This document shows positions 45,341-54,076 of a DNA stretch of 64,000 nt, piece after piece (the stretch's first letter is position 1; the number at the start of each line of letters is the position of its first letter). The notes beneath the pieces were generated by a model, which searched no databases, was not told where the DNA came from, and saw nothing but the letters and a program-made list of their open reading frames with translations. The stretch spans positions 1 to 64,000 of the forward strand of contig LDXJ01000045.1 in NCBI GenBank assembly GCA_001029295.1, read 5' to 3'. This stretch comes from Peptococcaceae bacterium CEB3 (GTDB taxonomy: Bacteria > Bacillota > Desulfitobacteriia > Desulfitobacteriales > Desulfitobacteriaceae). The position numbers were made by a program, and so were the translations under genes.

Positions 45341-46915
45341 TCACGGCAAGTGTTGAACCCGCACCGGATGATCGGCGCCAAAAATGTCGCCATAATACCC
45401 TTTACCGATACAAATTCCGGTCGTGCCATTGCCTAATTCACCATTTTTACCGTCTCCCCAAGCCCAGACTTGACCCAATGAATCGAGGGCATATCCGGTG
45501 GAATTTCCTCCGGCAATCGCAATGACATGCGCCAGGTTAAGAACCCGCACCGGATTAGAGCTGCCCACATTCAATCCGGCTGCGCCATTGCCGAGCTGAC
45601 CGGATGTCCCGTCCCCACAAGCCCACACCCGACCTTCTTTGTCCAACGCATAACTGGTAAAAGTGCCGCCCACCGCCTCCCGCACGTCGGCGGGGCTCAA
45701 AACCGGAACGGGCACGGCCGAAGGGTCGGTTCTCGAACCGTTGAACAGGGAACCGTCTGCGTTTCCCCAGGCCCAGAGCTGTCCGGAAGAAGTGAGGGCA
45801 CAAGCTGTTCCCAGCCCGCCGGTAAAAATCCGGCTGGCCCGAGTCAAGTTTAACACGCGCACCGGAGTTGTGGCCCCGAAATTGACGTTCTTACGGGAAT
45901 CCACCCCGATCGGACTTCCGGTGGAGCCGTTGCCAAGCTCACAGTTTCTCCCGTCTCCCCAGGCCCAGACGCCTCCGGATGAATCGAGGGCATAGCCGTT
46001 GACACCGCTGGCCGTAATGGCAACGATATGCGGCAAATTGACCACTCGGACGGGGACGGCCGCCCCGTTAACATCGCCGCCCGAGGTATCTTTACCCAGA
46101 TGCGCTCCGGTTGTGCCGTTACCAAGCTCCCCGTTTTCCCCGTCTCCCCAAGCCCACACATGTCCCGATTCGTCCAAGGCATAGCCGGTCGCTTCCCCGG
46201 CGGCCAGGGCCACGACATGGGCCAGATTGGCAACCCGGACAGGGGTAGTTTGCCGCTCGGTCAGCCTGCCGTTGCCAAGTTCTCCATCAAGTCCATCCCC
46301 CCACGCCCATACCTGACCGGACGAGTCAAGCGCGTATCCGGTAGACTCCCCCGCCGCGATCTCTGTGATACCCGAGAGATTGGCAACTCGCACGGGCACC
46401 GCCTGAACTTTTTTGACCGAACCGTTGCCAAGCTGCCCGTGTTCCCCTCCACCCCATGCCCAAACATGGCCTGAACTGCTGAGGTAATAGGCGGTCACAC
46501 CCCCGGCTGCAACCGCCGGCTGCTGCTTCTTGACCGGTGCTCCCATAACCCCGTGCCCCCTGATGAGCATGAACATGACCAAGACTACGCCGATACCCGC
46601 CAAGCCAAAGAGCCAATAGAGCTTCTTACCGGGGATTTTCCCACTGGCAACCGTCCGGGAAGCGCTTGCCCGACCGGCAGCTTCCCTTTCGCCGGTTTTC
46701 TTTTTGCCGGTTTCTCTTGAGGCTGTTTTCTTTTCGCCGGTTTCTTTTGCGGCGGTTTCCTTTACGACGGTCTCCTTTCCGCCAGTTCTTCTTCCGACGC
46801 TTTCCCTCACGCTGGCGTTTTCCCTTACGTGAGTTTCCTTGTCGGTCGTTCCCCTTCCGCAGATCTCCTCTTTAGCAATTTTCTTTCCACCAGTCTGGGA
46901 TGGCAAATGTATCAC
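45341..46915 (-). CDS. Membrane-anchored RCC1-type seven-bladed propeller
   Basis: A protein of 524 residues. Residues 1-95 are cytoplasmic, Lys/Glu/Thr-rich and repetitive (KETVVKETAAKETGEKKT). One helix (KLYWLFGLAGIGVVLVMFMLI) at about 100-120 is followed by exactly seven RCC1 repeats of the pattern GYALDSSGQVWAWGDG..GELGNG....PVRVxNL. Seven blades make a complete extracellular propeller. Bacterial RCC1 proteins are thought to bind ligands or cell-wall material. GTG 46915 is the longest start; TTG 46906 after GGGTGAT is possible. It sits next to a cell-wall amidase on the same strand. Confidence 0.85.
   Translation of the reverse strand: MIHLPSQTGGKKIAKEEICGRGTTDKETHVRENASVRESVGRRTGGKETVVKETAAKETGEKKTASRETGKKKTGEREAAGRASASRTVASGKIPGKKLYWLFGLAGIGVVLVMFMLIRGHGVMGAPVKKQQPAVAAGGVTAYYLSSSGHVWAWGGGEHGQLGNGSVKKVQAVPVRVANLSGITEIAAGESTGYALDSSGQVWAWGDGLDGELGNGRLTERQTTPVRVANLAHVVALAAGEATGYALDESGHVWAWGDGENGELGNGTTGAHLGKDTSGGDVNGAAVPVRVVNLPHIVAITASGVNGYALDSSGGVWAWGDGRNCELGNGSTGSPIGVDSRKNVNFGATTPVRVLNLTRASRIFTGGLGTACALTSSGQLWAWGNADGSLFNGSRTDPSAVPVPVLSPADVREAVGGTFTSYALDKEGRVWACGDGTSGQLGNGAAGLNVGSSNPVRVLNLAHVIAIAGGNSTGYALDSLGQVWAWGDGKNGELGNGTTGICIGKGYYGDIFGADHPVRVQHLP
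46690..46850 (-). repeat. Degenerate Lys/Glu/Thr repeat in the RCC1 protein's N-terminus
   Basis: Units of about 21-30 bp built from TTTC.TT..CGGCGGTT encode repeated KET/KKTG blocks. Copies have diverged but keep the frame. Confidence 0.6.
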
Positions 46916-47030
46916 CCGCTTTTATCTTAACACATTTTCCCACACACATTTTCCTACCTTGAAGCTCCCTCGATATCTTGCCATTGTCTCGACGATACCT
47001 GGCCACCTGGCCACCTTTGAGTTCAGAGGG

Positions 47031-48188
47031 CTATTTCTTGGGTGCGGCGGCCCCTCCGGCCGGATGGTCTGTAAAGTAGGCCGCGATGCCATCCGCTATC
47101 CCCGCAGCGGCCTGTGTCTGCCATTTCGCGGTTTCCATGGCGCACGCGGTGCCGGGGTTGGTCATAAAACCCAGCTCAACCAAGGTCGAAGGTAAATCAT
47201 TAAGGCGTAAAACTTCGTACGGCTGTGCTTGTAAACCAAATACCGATTGCCCCGTTTTTGCGGCCACTGAATCGGCGACATCGGCAGCCAAATCCTTGCT
47301 CAGGGGCCAATTCTTAACCGCCAAGGGATTAATGGTATCTCCCACGTGATTTGTATAAGGGGCAACACCGTTTTCAAAATACGTTCCCAACACACCGCTG
47401 ACGGAGGGGTTACTGACCCAATTACAGTGGACACAGACAAAGATATTGGCTCCCGACTTGTTTGCAATAGCCGCCCGTTCCGCCAAACCGACGTAGGTAT
47501 CCGTCGTCCGGGTGATGATCACATGGATACCCCGCGAAGTTAAAATCTCCTTAAGCCGTAAGGAGACGGCCAAGGTAATCGCCTTTTCGTCCAACTTGCC
47601 CTTGTCAGGGCGAATGTCTGAGTTGCCCTCCACCGCGTACGGAACCTGTGCCCCCGGATCTCTCCCTCCGTGACCCGGATCGATCACAACCGTGTAGCCG
47701 GAAGGCTTGGCGGGAACCGAACCGCCGCCGGACGGTACATTTCCCGGGCCGGTGCCCGGGGACACGCCACCCGGAACGGATGCCGGAGGTACCGGAGCCG
47801 GGTTGTCCTGAGCAGGTGCCTGCCCTGATGCTGTTTGCCCTCCGCTTGGACTTTGGGCCGGCGGCTGAAAATAGCTGAGAAAAAAAGTCCTGGCGTCGGT
47901 CATATCCGCTCCGGTGAGAGAAAACAGACCGCGCGAAATGGCTTGTTGCTCTGCCGCATCCAGCGCGGCCAACTGCGTCTGGGAATACCCGGGAAGCCCT
48001 TCGACGAGGATCTCCTCGAACGGAAATTTCACTCTTTGCAAGAAGTGAACCAGTTCCCCCGGTATCCCTTGCCCCAAAGCATAGTCCAATCCCACAAGGT
48101 AAAAGAGGACAAAAAATCCCGTGGTCACGACCCCAACCCAAATCCTAAACAGCCTCTTTCTTGAGCCCAGAAGCGCGTTGCTCGACAA
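47031..48188 (-). CDS. N-acetylmuramoyl-L-alanine amidase (Amidase_3)
   Basis: A protein of 385 residues. An N-terminal helix (LFRIWVGVVTTGFFVLFYLVGLDYALG) anchors or exports it. A segment of about 70 residues and a Pro/Gly/Ser linker precede the catalytic domain: VVIDPGHGGRDPGA (Zn His), the Zn Glu in DEKAITLAV, VHCNW (Zn His) and LVELGFMTN (catalytic Glu). It cleaves the bond between muramic acid and the stem peptide, in vegetative wall turnover or sporulation. The start is the TTG 8 bp after AAAGGAGG at 48188; the longer frame to 48260 lacks such a site. Confidence 0.9.
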   Translation of the reverse strand: MSSNALLGSRKRLFRIWVGVVTTGFFVLFYLVGLDYALGQGIPGELVHFLQRVKFPFEEILVEGLPGYSQTQLAALDAAEQQAISRGLFSLTGADMTDARTFFLSYFQPPAQSPSGGQTASGQAPAQDNPAPVPPASVPGGVSPGTGPGNVPSGGGSVPAKPSGYTVVIDPGHGGRDPGAQVPYAVEGNSDIRPDKGKLDEKAITLAVSLRLKEILTSRGIHVIITRTTDTYVGLAERAAIANKSGANIFVCVHCNWVSNPSVSGVLGTYFENGVAPYTNHVGDTINPLAVKNWPLSKDLAADVADSVAAKTGQSVFGLQAQPYEVLRLNDLPSTLVELGFMTNPGTACAMETAKWQTQAAAGIADGIAAYFTDHPAGGAAAPKK

Positions 48189-48327
48189 TAACCTGTCCTC
48201 CTTTCCCCTAACAAAATATGAGGCACAGGTCATCTCTAGAACTTCAGTCCATCGCGGCAAGCAAGTTTTCGTTTACAGTTCAGCCACGCCAACCACGACT
48301 TTTTACCATGATGAGCAAAACTGCGAA

Positions 48328-48356
48328 TTGACATATCTTTTGCATGGTTCTATAAT
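48328..48356 (+). promoter_or_regulatory. Consensus SigA promoter of the zinc-ribbon gene
   Basis: TTGACA (48328-48333), exactly 17 bp, TATAAT (48351-48356): both boxes perfect. An ATCTGA/TCAGAT inverted repeat (48372-48387) follows in the leader. Confidence 0.88.
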
Positions 48357-48436
48357 AATAATTACTCTACTATCTGAATCATCAGATATGTCTTCCCTGG
48401 GGCGAAATCACGGATAAGAAAAAGGAGGGGTTCACA

Positions 48437-48571
48437 ATGGCTGTCTGCGCCAAATGCGGCCGAGAAGTTTCAGATGACGACCTCTACGAAGACCATGGAC
48501 TGCTGGTCTGTGACGACTGCAAGGTGAACGGGACAAGACCTATTTCTAAGCCGTGTGGGGGTGAAAAGTAA
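48437..48571 (+). CDS. 44-residue zinc-ribbon protein
   Basis: A small protein with C4-x2-C7 and C25-x2-C28, a classic zinc ribbon (VCAKCGREV ... LLVCDDCKVNG), plus C40 near the end. The start has an excellent AAAGGAGGGG site 6 bp upstream and a perfect consensus promoter, so it should be highly expressed. Short ribbons of this type occur in Clostridia with unknown role, possibly zinc or nucleic-acid binding. A strong hairpin follows at 48735. Confidence 0.85.
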   Translation: MAVCAKCGREVSDDDLYEDHGLLVCDDCKVNGTRPISKPCGGEK

Positions 48572-49003
48572 GGATCCCATTGTCAGGGGTTACTCAAATT
48601 TTGATCCGTACCTAAACCCATGGACTGGATAAGAACCGGAAGACAAAAGTCGGTGGAGAAAAGAACAAGTTAGTTAAGTTAGGCAAGCTAGATAAGTTAG
48701 GCAAGCTTAGTCAGACAAGAAGCAAAAAAACGCGGAAAGGTTCCGGGTGCTCACGCTCCCCCGGAACCTTTCTATTTGACAATACGTAACCGCCTTACTT
48801 GGGTGCCTTTTCGCCCATCCTGGTGCCACAGCTCATGGATTCGATTCCGAACACAATCGCCTTACTTGCCATAAGTGCCTTACTTCTTCGCTCTTCAGCA
48901 GCCGGCTTTACGTATCCGCCGTTCACAGCGCCGCCTTACCGTTCCCTGGTTCACAGCGCCGCTCTACCTGTCAGCCGTTCATAGATCCGTCGTTCGCAGC
49001 GCT
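48572..49003. other. Intergenic stretch with repeats and a terminator
   Basis: A short direct repeat (AAGTTAGGCAAGCT) occurs twice at about 48675-48712. A terminator-like hairpin lies at 48735-48772. The rest has several CGCCTTACTT-like and GTTCACAGCGCC-like short repeats up to 49003. No gene was seen. Confidence 0.5.
48735..48772 (+). terminator. Terminator hairpin after the zinc-ribbon gene
   Basis: GAAAGGTTCCGGG / CCCGGAACCTTTC, a perfect 13-bp stem with a 12-nt loop, followed by TATTT. It is bidirectional in structure and may serve both convergent units. Confidence 0.75.
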
Positions 49004-49597
49004 TTACCGCTCCGCCGCCCGCTTCTTTGAAATGAACTTTAAAGCCCCGTTGACCACTACCCCCAGGCATCCTCCGAGCAGGGCCGTCTCAAATTGCACG
49101 AGACCCATGCCGAGCGCAAAAACGTGGGCCGCTGCCGCCGGTATGACCGCCAGGTTGATGAGCACCATGGCCATAGCAAACAGGAAGCCCGCTTTCAGGA
49201 GGGCTGCGATGAGTAAGGTCGCCATGAAGTAGACCTTCTTTTTTACGTAAGAATATTTGAAGACAAATACCAAGATGGCATTCCCAATCCATATGAACGG
49301 AATCATATAGAGCAAGAAAGGCTGAAACGGCCCAAAGAGATATGTCCCCAGCAGGGCCGCCAAACTGGGCAGGATCACGAGAGAAGCCACTTCACCCCAG
49401 CCCTTCATCGTGACGGCCGCCATAATGAGCACGAAGTTCACCATAGAGCCCACCAACAACTGGGGATGTTGCAACCATAAGGGCATGCAAATGCCCAACA
49501 AAGCCAGAAACAGATACTGAAAAACTTCAGCGGCCTTTGACGTATCATACATCCTCTTGTTCACAAGAGTGTCTGCCTGCCGTCCTGCTCCACTCAT
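49004..49597 (-). CDS. Integral membrane protein, possibly ECF S-component-like
   Basis: A protein of 197 residues with six helices after a 20-residue cytoplasmic start. Notable segments are WLQHPQLLVGSMVNFVLIMAAV, GWGEVASLVILPSLAALLGTYLFGPF and KAGFLFAMAMVLINLAVIPAAAAHVFALGMGLVQFETALLGGCLGVVV. The size and Ala/Gly-rich helices resemble substrate-binding S-components of ECF vitamin transporters; similar clostridial proteins carry inconsistent names. ATG 49597 follows GGGAGGGG. No ECF ATPase adjoins. Low certainty on role. Confidence 0.6.
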   Translation of the reverse strand: MSGAGRQADTLVNKRMYDTSKAAEVFQYLFLALLGICMPLWLQHPQLLVGSMVNFVLIMAAVTMKGWGEVASLVILPSLAALLGTYLFGPFQPFLLYMIPFIWIGNAILVFVFKYSYVKKKVYFMATLLIAALLKAGFLFAMAMVLINLAVIPAAAAHVFALGMGLVQFETALLGGCLGVVVNGALKFISKKRAAER

Positions 49598-49707
49598 TTC
49601 ATTGTCCACCCCTCCCATCCTTTTACTTAATTCTATGCCAATCCTCTTCAGGTATTCTGAACTTAACCATTATCGACCATCGCCAGATTACTGGTTATCA
49701 CTGGTTA

Positions 49708-49878
49708 TCACCAAAAGCTCAGCTGCTGATAACGATTTACCTCATAGTACTGATTGAGCAGGTGGTCGAGTTGTTGACTCATTCTGATCACTTCGGGATC
49801 TTTCAAACCCCTTTCCCCGCCGAATTTATTGAGTTTTCTGCGGAGTTTCTCGATTCTTCGCTTGAGAACACTTTCCAT
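49708..49878 (-). CDS. Spo0E-like sporulation phosphatase
   Basis: A protein of 56 residues: two helices, the second carrying the Spo0E signature SQQLDHLLNQYY (SxxLD). Spo0E proteins dephosphorylate Spo0A~P and delay sporulation. ATG 49878 follows GGGAGGAAT; the frame to 49914 is longer than needed. Its presence supports an endospore-forming host. Confidence 0.85.
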   Translation of the reverse strand: MESVLKRRIEKLRRKLNKFGGERGLKDPEVIRMSQQLDHLLNQYYEVNRYQQLSFW

Positions 49879-50072
49879 CTCGATTCCTCCCCAACTCTCA
49901 CCTTTTTTACACATTTTACCTCAGCTTGGCTAAGTATGCAAGCGCTGTAACCTCGTAATTATTCTAAGGCGCGTTCGGAATTTGTCTGCCCCGCCGTTCA
50001 TACCGGACTTAGCAACAAGAGATTTGCCCGGAGAAATTAACCGCCACCTTGGAAAGTACATGCACGAAACGA

Positions 50073-50101
50073 TTGCCCAAACCGGCCACAACCGTTATAA
50101 T
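50073..50101 (+). promoter_or_regulatory. Promoter of the ferredoxin gene
   Basis: TTGCCC (50073-50078), 17 bp, TATAAT (50096-50101), about 43 bp before the ferredoxin ribosome site. Confidence 0.65.
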
Positions 50102-50150
50102 TGATTATACCCCCGCAGGGTAACTAGATTAACGACGGAGGAGTAAAGCC

Positions 50151-50393
50151 ATGAAAGTTGCTTTTGTCAATCCCAATAAGTGTGATGCCTCACCCGTGTG
50201 CCCATCCCGGCGCTCCTGCCCGGCAAAAGCCATCACCCAAGAAAAACTGGGATTCTTGCGGCGCGGTCCCGCCAAAGTCAACACCGGTCTTTGCACTGGC
50301 TGTGGCACGTGTATCAAAATGTGCCCTCACGGAGCGATTTCCTTTAAACAGGAAGCAAAAAATAAGCAGGGCGCAAAAAAATCCGCCAAGTAA
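50151..50393 (+). CDS. 4Fe-4S ferredoxin-like protein
   Basis: A protein of 80 residues. The first Cys set is unusual (C11-x5-C17-x5-C23-P), the second is a standard CTGCGTCIKMCP cluster motif. The tail is Lys-rich. GGAGGAG precedes the ATG. It is probably a small cytoplasmic electron carrier. Its partner enzyme is not evident nearby. Confidence 0.85.
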   Translation: MKVAFVNPNKCDASPVCPSRRSCPAKAITQEKLGFLRRGPAKVNTGLCTGCGTCIKMCPHGAISFKQEAKNKQGAKKSAK

Positions 50394-50595
50394 TATAATG
50401 GACCCCGTGCGGAATCCGGACACAGTTAGCGTTGGTCCGCAGCATGACTGACGCATCCCGCACATGCAAGGATCAAGAACCCCCTCAAACCTCCGTTTCC
50501 CTTTCGTATTATTAAAAAGGGGTATTTCCCTTTATATGACACGCAAAAGAACGTGATCCGCGTTAGCGCGGAGATCCTAGGCAGGGTGCAACAAA

Positions 50596-52401
50596 GTGGG
50601 AAAAATCTTAGGTAGCCGTTACGAGATTATGGAACAGATCGGCGCCGGCGGCATGGCTGTCGTCTATCGGGCTAAAGATCTATTGCTCAACCGAATCGTC
50701 ACCGTCAAAGTGCTGAGGGATCAGTTTGCAGCGGACGAGGAATTCAGCGCGCGCTTCCGCCGCGAGGCAGAGGCCGCAGCCGGCTTGTCTCATCCCAACA
50801 TTGTCTCGATTTATGACGTAGGTCGGGAAGGCGCAACCCAATACATTGTACTGGAGTATGTTGAGGGACACAACCTCAAGGAGATCATCCGGGAGCAGGC
50901 TCCTCTTCCGCCCGAGCGCTCCCTGCACATCGTGAGGCAAATCGCACAGGCCATCGGCCACGTTCATGCCCACCACATCATCCACCGTGACATAAAACCA
51001 CACAACATCCTGATCAGCGACGACGACTGGGCCAGGGTTACCGACTTCGGCATCGCCCAAACGGACACAGCAGTCACTTTGACCCATACAGGGGGTATTG
51101 TCGGGTCGGTCCACTATCTTTCCCCCGAACAGGCGCGGGGTGAGTCCAGCAGTGAACAATCCGACCTTTATTCGCTGGGGATCATTCTTTACGAACTTGT
51201 CACCGGCAAACTGCCTTACGACGGCGAGACGCCAATTGCCGTGGCCTTGAAACATTTGCGGGAGCATCCGCTATCCCCGCGTCAGCTCAATCCGCGGGTG
51301 AGCCCTTCTCTGGAAGCCATTATTATGCGGGCCATCGCCAAAGACCCGAATCAGCGTTATCCTTCCGCCCAGGCCTTCTTAGAGGATCTCGACGAGATAG
51401 AGGAAGAGCAGTTGAGAGCGAAATCAACCAATTTAGGAAGCGGCTTAGGGAACAGCGATATTGAGAAAACCCAGGTACACCAAGGTCCCGCTGCCGGAAT
51501 ATTGCCCAAGGGCGGCGGTGGCTATCCTTCGGCCGCTTCGGCCGCTGAGGCTGCAGCGGCTCGGGTGGATCATGCCCACAATGCTTTGGCAGCTCGCGTC
51601 AGGAACGCTATCCTCAAACATAGATTCTGGGTCGGGCTGGGTGCTGCTGCCGCCATACTTTTGGCAGTCCTGCTGTTTCTGAGCAATTATGCGAAGGCCG
51701 AAGAGGTAATGGTACCGGCCATAACCGGTAAGACGGTCGCACAGGCGACAGCCATATTGGCCCAAAGCCATCTCAGCCTAGCACGCGAGATCAACCAAGA
51801 AAATAGTGACAAGGTCGCCAAGGACCTTATTATTCAGCAGGAACCCGCGCAAAAGACCATGCTGAAAACAGGCGGGGATGTCCGGATTTGGGTAAGCAAG
51901 GGTCCGACGAACTTAACCATGCCCGACGTCAAGGATCAAGACCCACCGCTCAGCAAAGACGCCGCTCTCGCCATGATCAAGGAGGTCGGCTTTATTAACA
52001 ACCCCATTTTCACTTATGTCCCAAGCCCCCTTATCCCAAGCGGCGCTGTGATTGATCAGAGCCCCGCTCCGGACATCCCCTGGCCGGCCAACGGGAACAT
52101 CCGGATCACTCTCAGCTCGGGACTGCCTACGCTCTCTATGCCGAACGTTATCGGCACGTCATCAGAAGAGGCGGAGTCCGCTCTCACCGGTGCCCCCTAC
52201 AACCTGGCGGTGGTGATCGCCATTAAGGATTCCTCGACCTATCCTCGCGGCGTGGTTATTGGCACAGACCCCAACCCCGGCGATTCTGTAGAACAAGGAA
52301 CCACCGCGACGGTTATTGTCTCTGGCGGACCGGGACCCCAACTTCCGGACAACACGGCGCTTAACGCTCACGGACACAAGAAAAGTCCAAAACCCCATTA
52401 A
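50596..52401 (+). CDS. Membrane Ser/Thr protein kinase with three PASTA domains (PrkC-like)
   Basis: A protein of 601 residues. Kinase domain 1-270: GAGGMAVVYRAKD (P-loop), TVKVL (Lys), HRDIKPHN, DFGIAQ and SPEQARGE. A linker, one helix (FWVGLGAAAAILLAVLLFL) at about 340-360, and three PASTA repeats of about 65 residues (VPAITGKTVAQATAIL; DVKDQDPPLSKDAALAMI; MPNVIGTSSEEAESAL) follow. PASTA domains sense muropeptides or lipid II; the kinase tunes germination, growth and wall synthesis. GTG 50596 has a weak upstream site. No PrpC phosphatase gene adjoins, so this may be an additional kinase. Confidence 0.93.
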   Translation: MGKILGSRYEIMEQIGAGGMAVVYRAKDLLLNRIVTVKVLRDQFAADEEFSARFRREAEAAAGLSHPNIVSIYDVGREGATQYIVLEYVEGHNLKEIIREQAPLPPERSLHIVRQIAQAIGHVHAHHIIHRDIKPHNILISDDDWARVTDFGIAQTDTAVTLTHTGGIVGSVHYLSPEQARGESSSEQSDLYSLGIILYELVTGKLPYDGETPIAVALKHLREHPLSPRQLNPRVSPSLEAIIMRAIAKDPNQRYPSAQAFLEDLDEIEEEQLRAKSTNLGSGLGNSDIEKTQVHQGPAAGILPKGGGGYPSAASAAEAAAARVDHAHNALAARVRNAILKHRFWVGLGAAAAILLAVLLFLSNYAKAEEVMVPAITGKTVAQATAILAQSHLSLAREINQENSDKVAKDLIIQQEPAQKTMLKTGGDVRIWVSKGPTNLTMPDVKDQDPPLSKDAALAMIKEVGFINNPIFTYVPSPLIPSGAVIDQSPAPDIPWPANGNIRITLSSGLPTLSMPNVIGTSSEEAESALTGAPYNLAVVIAIKDSSTYPRGVVIGTDPNPGDSVEQGTTATVIVSGGPGPQLPDNTALNAHGHKKSPKPH

Positions 52402-52521
52402 TGAACTCGTTCAACCCGTCAGGATACCCTAACGTAGTGGTTCGCTGTCCCTTTTCGGTAAACAACCCAGGGCGTGCAAGTCACGCTTACACGTTTCCCC
52501 AAGCCCCCACTTCAAACACCG

Positions 52522-53400
52522 CTAGGCGTTAAGTGGGGGTAGTTGGCTATTGCTCTGTCTCTGGCCTTTTTTGGCAAGGTAATATTTTGCTTTATCCTCA
52601 TACATGCGCTTATCCGCCACTGACAGAACCTCCTCAGCCCTGGTCACTTCGGAAGATAAACACGTTCCCACGCTTAAACTCACTTTCATACCGAGCTCTT
52701 CCCGGGATGATTCACACTGCCTCCGTATACGGGAACAGATTGCCTGCAACGTAGAGTCCTTATCACTCGCAACAATAAGCACAAATTCGTCTCCGCCAAG
52801 GCGAAAGACAGAATCCTGTTCCCTCACGCAGGCTTGCAAAATCCGGCCGGTCTGAATCAATAATTGGTCTCCGGCCGGATGCCCATAAGTATCATTGACA
52901 AATTTCAATTCATTCACATCGACCATAATAAGACCAAAAGGTTTCGAACCATGTTTCGAACTATGTACGATATTTTGATAGACCCGATCAAACTCCTGCC
53001 GGTTGAAGAGTTTTGTTAAAGGATCATGACTGGCTTTTTCCCAAACGTCATTTATCATGTTTTCCCGTTCGCTGACGTCGCGGGAAAACATCATTACGCC
53101 CGAAAATTTCTCCGGAATTACGACAAAGGAGTAAACATTCTCTATGAAACGGTTGTCGATACGCATAATTCGATGCCACTCTTTAGCTTGACCGGCATCT
53201 ACTAATTTTTTGCCGACCGCCTCTTTCGCCTCCGGCTTGTGACAAGCCAAAATATTGCCGGGCCCTTCCCCCTGCCAGCCAAACAGGCGTCTGGCTACTG
53301 CGTTAGACCAAACCAAGTTGCCTTCTCTGTCGAGCAAAGTCAGCCCCACCTGTACTTCTTCCAAAATACGCTCAACGACTTCAGCCGGTATATCTTTCAC
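52522..53400 (-). CDS. Diguanylate cyclase with PAS domain
   Basis: A protein of 292 residues. The N-terminal PAS domain (VERILEEVQVGLTLLDREGNLVWSNAVARRLFGW ... GVMMFSRDVSERE) is followed by a GGDEF domain: DPLTKLFNRQEFDRVY, VDVNELKFVNDTYGHPAGDQLL and RLGGDEFVLI, so the active site is intact. REQD five residues upstream forms the inhibitory I-site. It should make c-di-GMP with product feedback. There is no membrane helix. GTG 53400 follows GGGGGAAA. It is 28 bp after the DUF1285-like gene, probably one operon. Confidence 0.92.
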   Translation of the reverse strand: MKDIPAEVVERILEEVQVGLTLLDREGNLVWSNAVARRLFGWQGEGPGNILACHKPEAKEAVGKKLVDAGQAKEWHRIMRIDNRFIENVYSFVVIPEKFSGVMMFSRDVSERENMINDVWEKASHDPLTKLFNRQEFDRVYQNIVHSSKHGSKPFGLIMVDVNELKFVNDTYGHPAGDQLLIQTGRILQACVREQDSVFRLGGDEFVLIVASDKDSTLQAICSRIRRQCESSREELGMKVSLSVGTCLSSEVTRAEEVLSVADKRMYEDKAKYYLAKKGQRQSNSQLPPLNA

Positions 53401-53428
53401 CTGTTTTTCCCCCAGACAGACACATTAA

Positions 53429-53881
53429 TCACTTAAGCGCCAAAAGGCTCTTTTCCTCAATGAGCCATTCATTGTCCCTGTATTTGATAAAGTAACGGCC
53501 ATCCCGCTCGATCAGGTTTTTGCATAACTCACAATAGGAAGCACGCGACAACTTAGTGTCACAGTTCCAGAATAATGAGATGTAGGGGATATTGTCTTTT
53601 ATGACAATATCCCCTAGGGGCAGTGGAAGTTTCCTGCCGTCATAGAGCTGCACCATGGGCTGACCAGCCTGTTCGGTTACCGACTGGACGAAGAAAGGAG
53701 CGTCCTCCACACTGACGGGGTACGATTGATTCCGCCAGTCTATTCGATATCTGCCATGATCATCTTTTGTAAGATGAGAAGCAAACAACTTTATAATTTC
53801 CTCATTGACCATCTGCACCCCGTCGGCATACCATAATCCGTTCTTATCGACAAAAACTTCGGGACCGCTAAAATTACTCAA
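53429..53881 (-). CDS. DUF1285-like protein
   Basis: A protein of 150 residues, soluble. FVDKNGLWYADGVQMVNEEIIKLFASHLTKDDHGRYRIDW followed by YPVSVEDAPFFVQSV matches the first half of DUF1285 proteins of proteobacteria. The C-terminal part has C-x2-C (YCELCKNL), perhaps metal binding. It lies upstream of the diguanylate cyclase on the same strand; a link to signalling is only inferred. Confidence 0.6.
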   Translation of the reverse strand: MSNFSGPEVFVDKNGLWYADGVQMVNEEIIKLFASHLTKDDHGRYRIDWRNQSYPVSVEDAPFFVQSVTEQAGQPMVQLYDGRKLPLPLGDIVIKDNIPYISLFWNCDTKLSRASYCELCKNLIERDGRYFIKYRDNEWLIEEKSLLALK

Positions 53882-54076
53882 GATATGGCTCCCTCCCCCT
53901 TTATCAACACCGATTTATTTAGTCACTACCGAGTGTTCTAATATCGTTATTGTCACTGTGTGATCCAATCGTGAGTTGCCGCAACTACCGGCCAGGAGCG
54001 CAGAGCCGATGCAATGTCCCCTGACCTCGTGCGCACTAGTACACGCGCTTTTAATTCTACCCCACAAAGCAATATC

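Noticed and set aside
45026-45436. Plus-strand frame after tatA
   Set aside because: It is built from the 19-bp repeats and runs through a terminator and into an opposing gene; no ribosome site.
52504-52539. CCCCCACTT/AAGTGGGGG inverted repeat as terminator
   Set aside because: The stem spans the end of the diguanylate cyclase gene, has an 18-nt loop and no T-tract.
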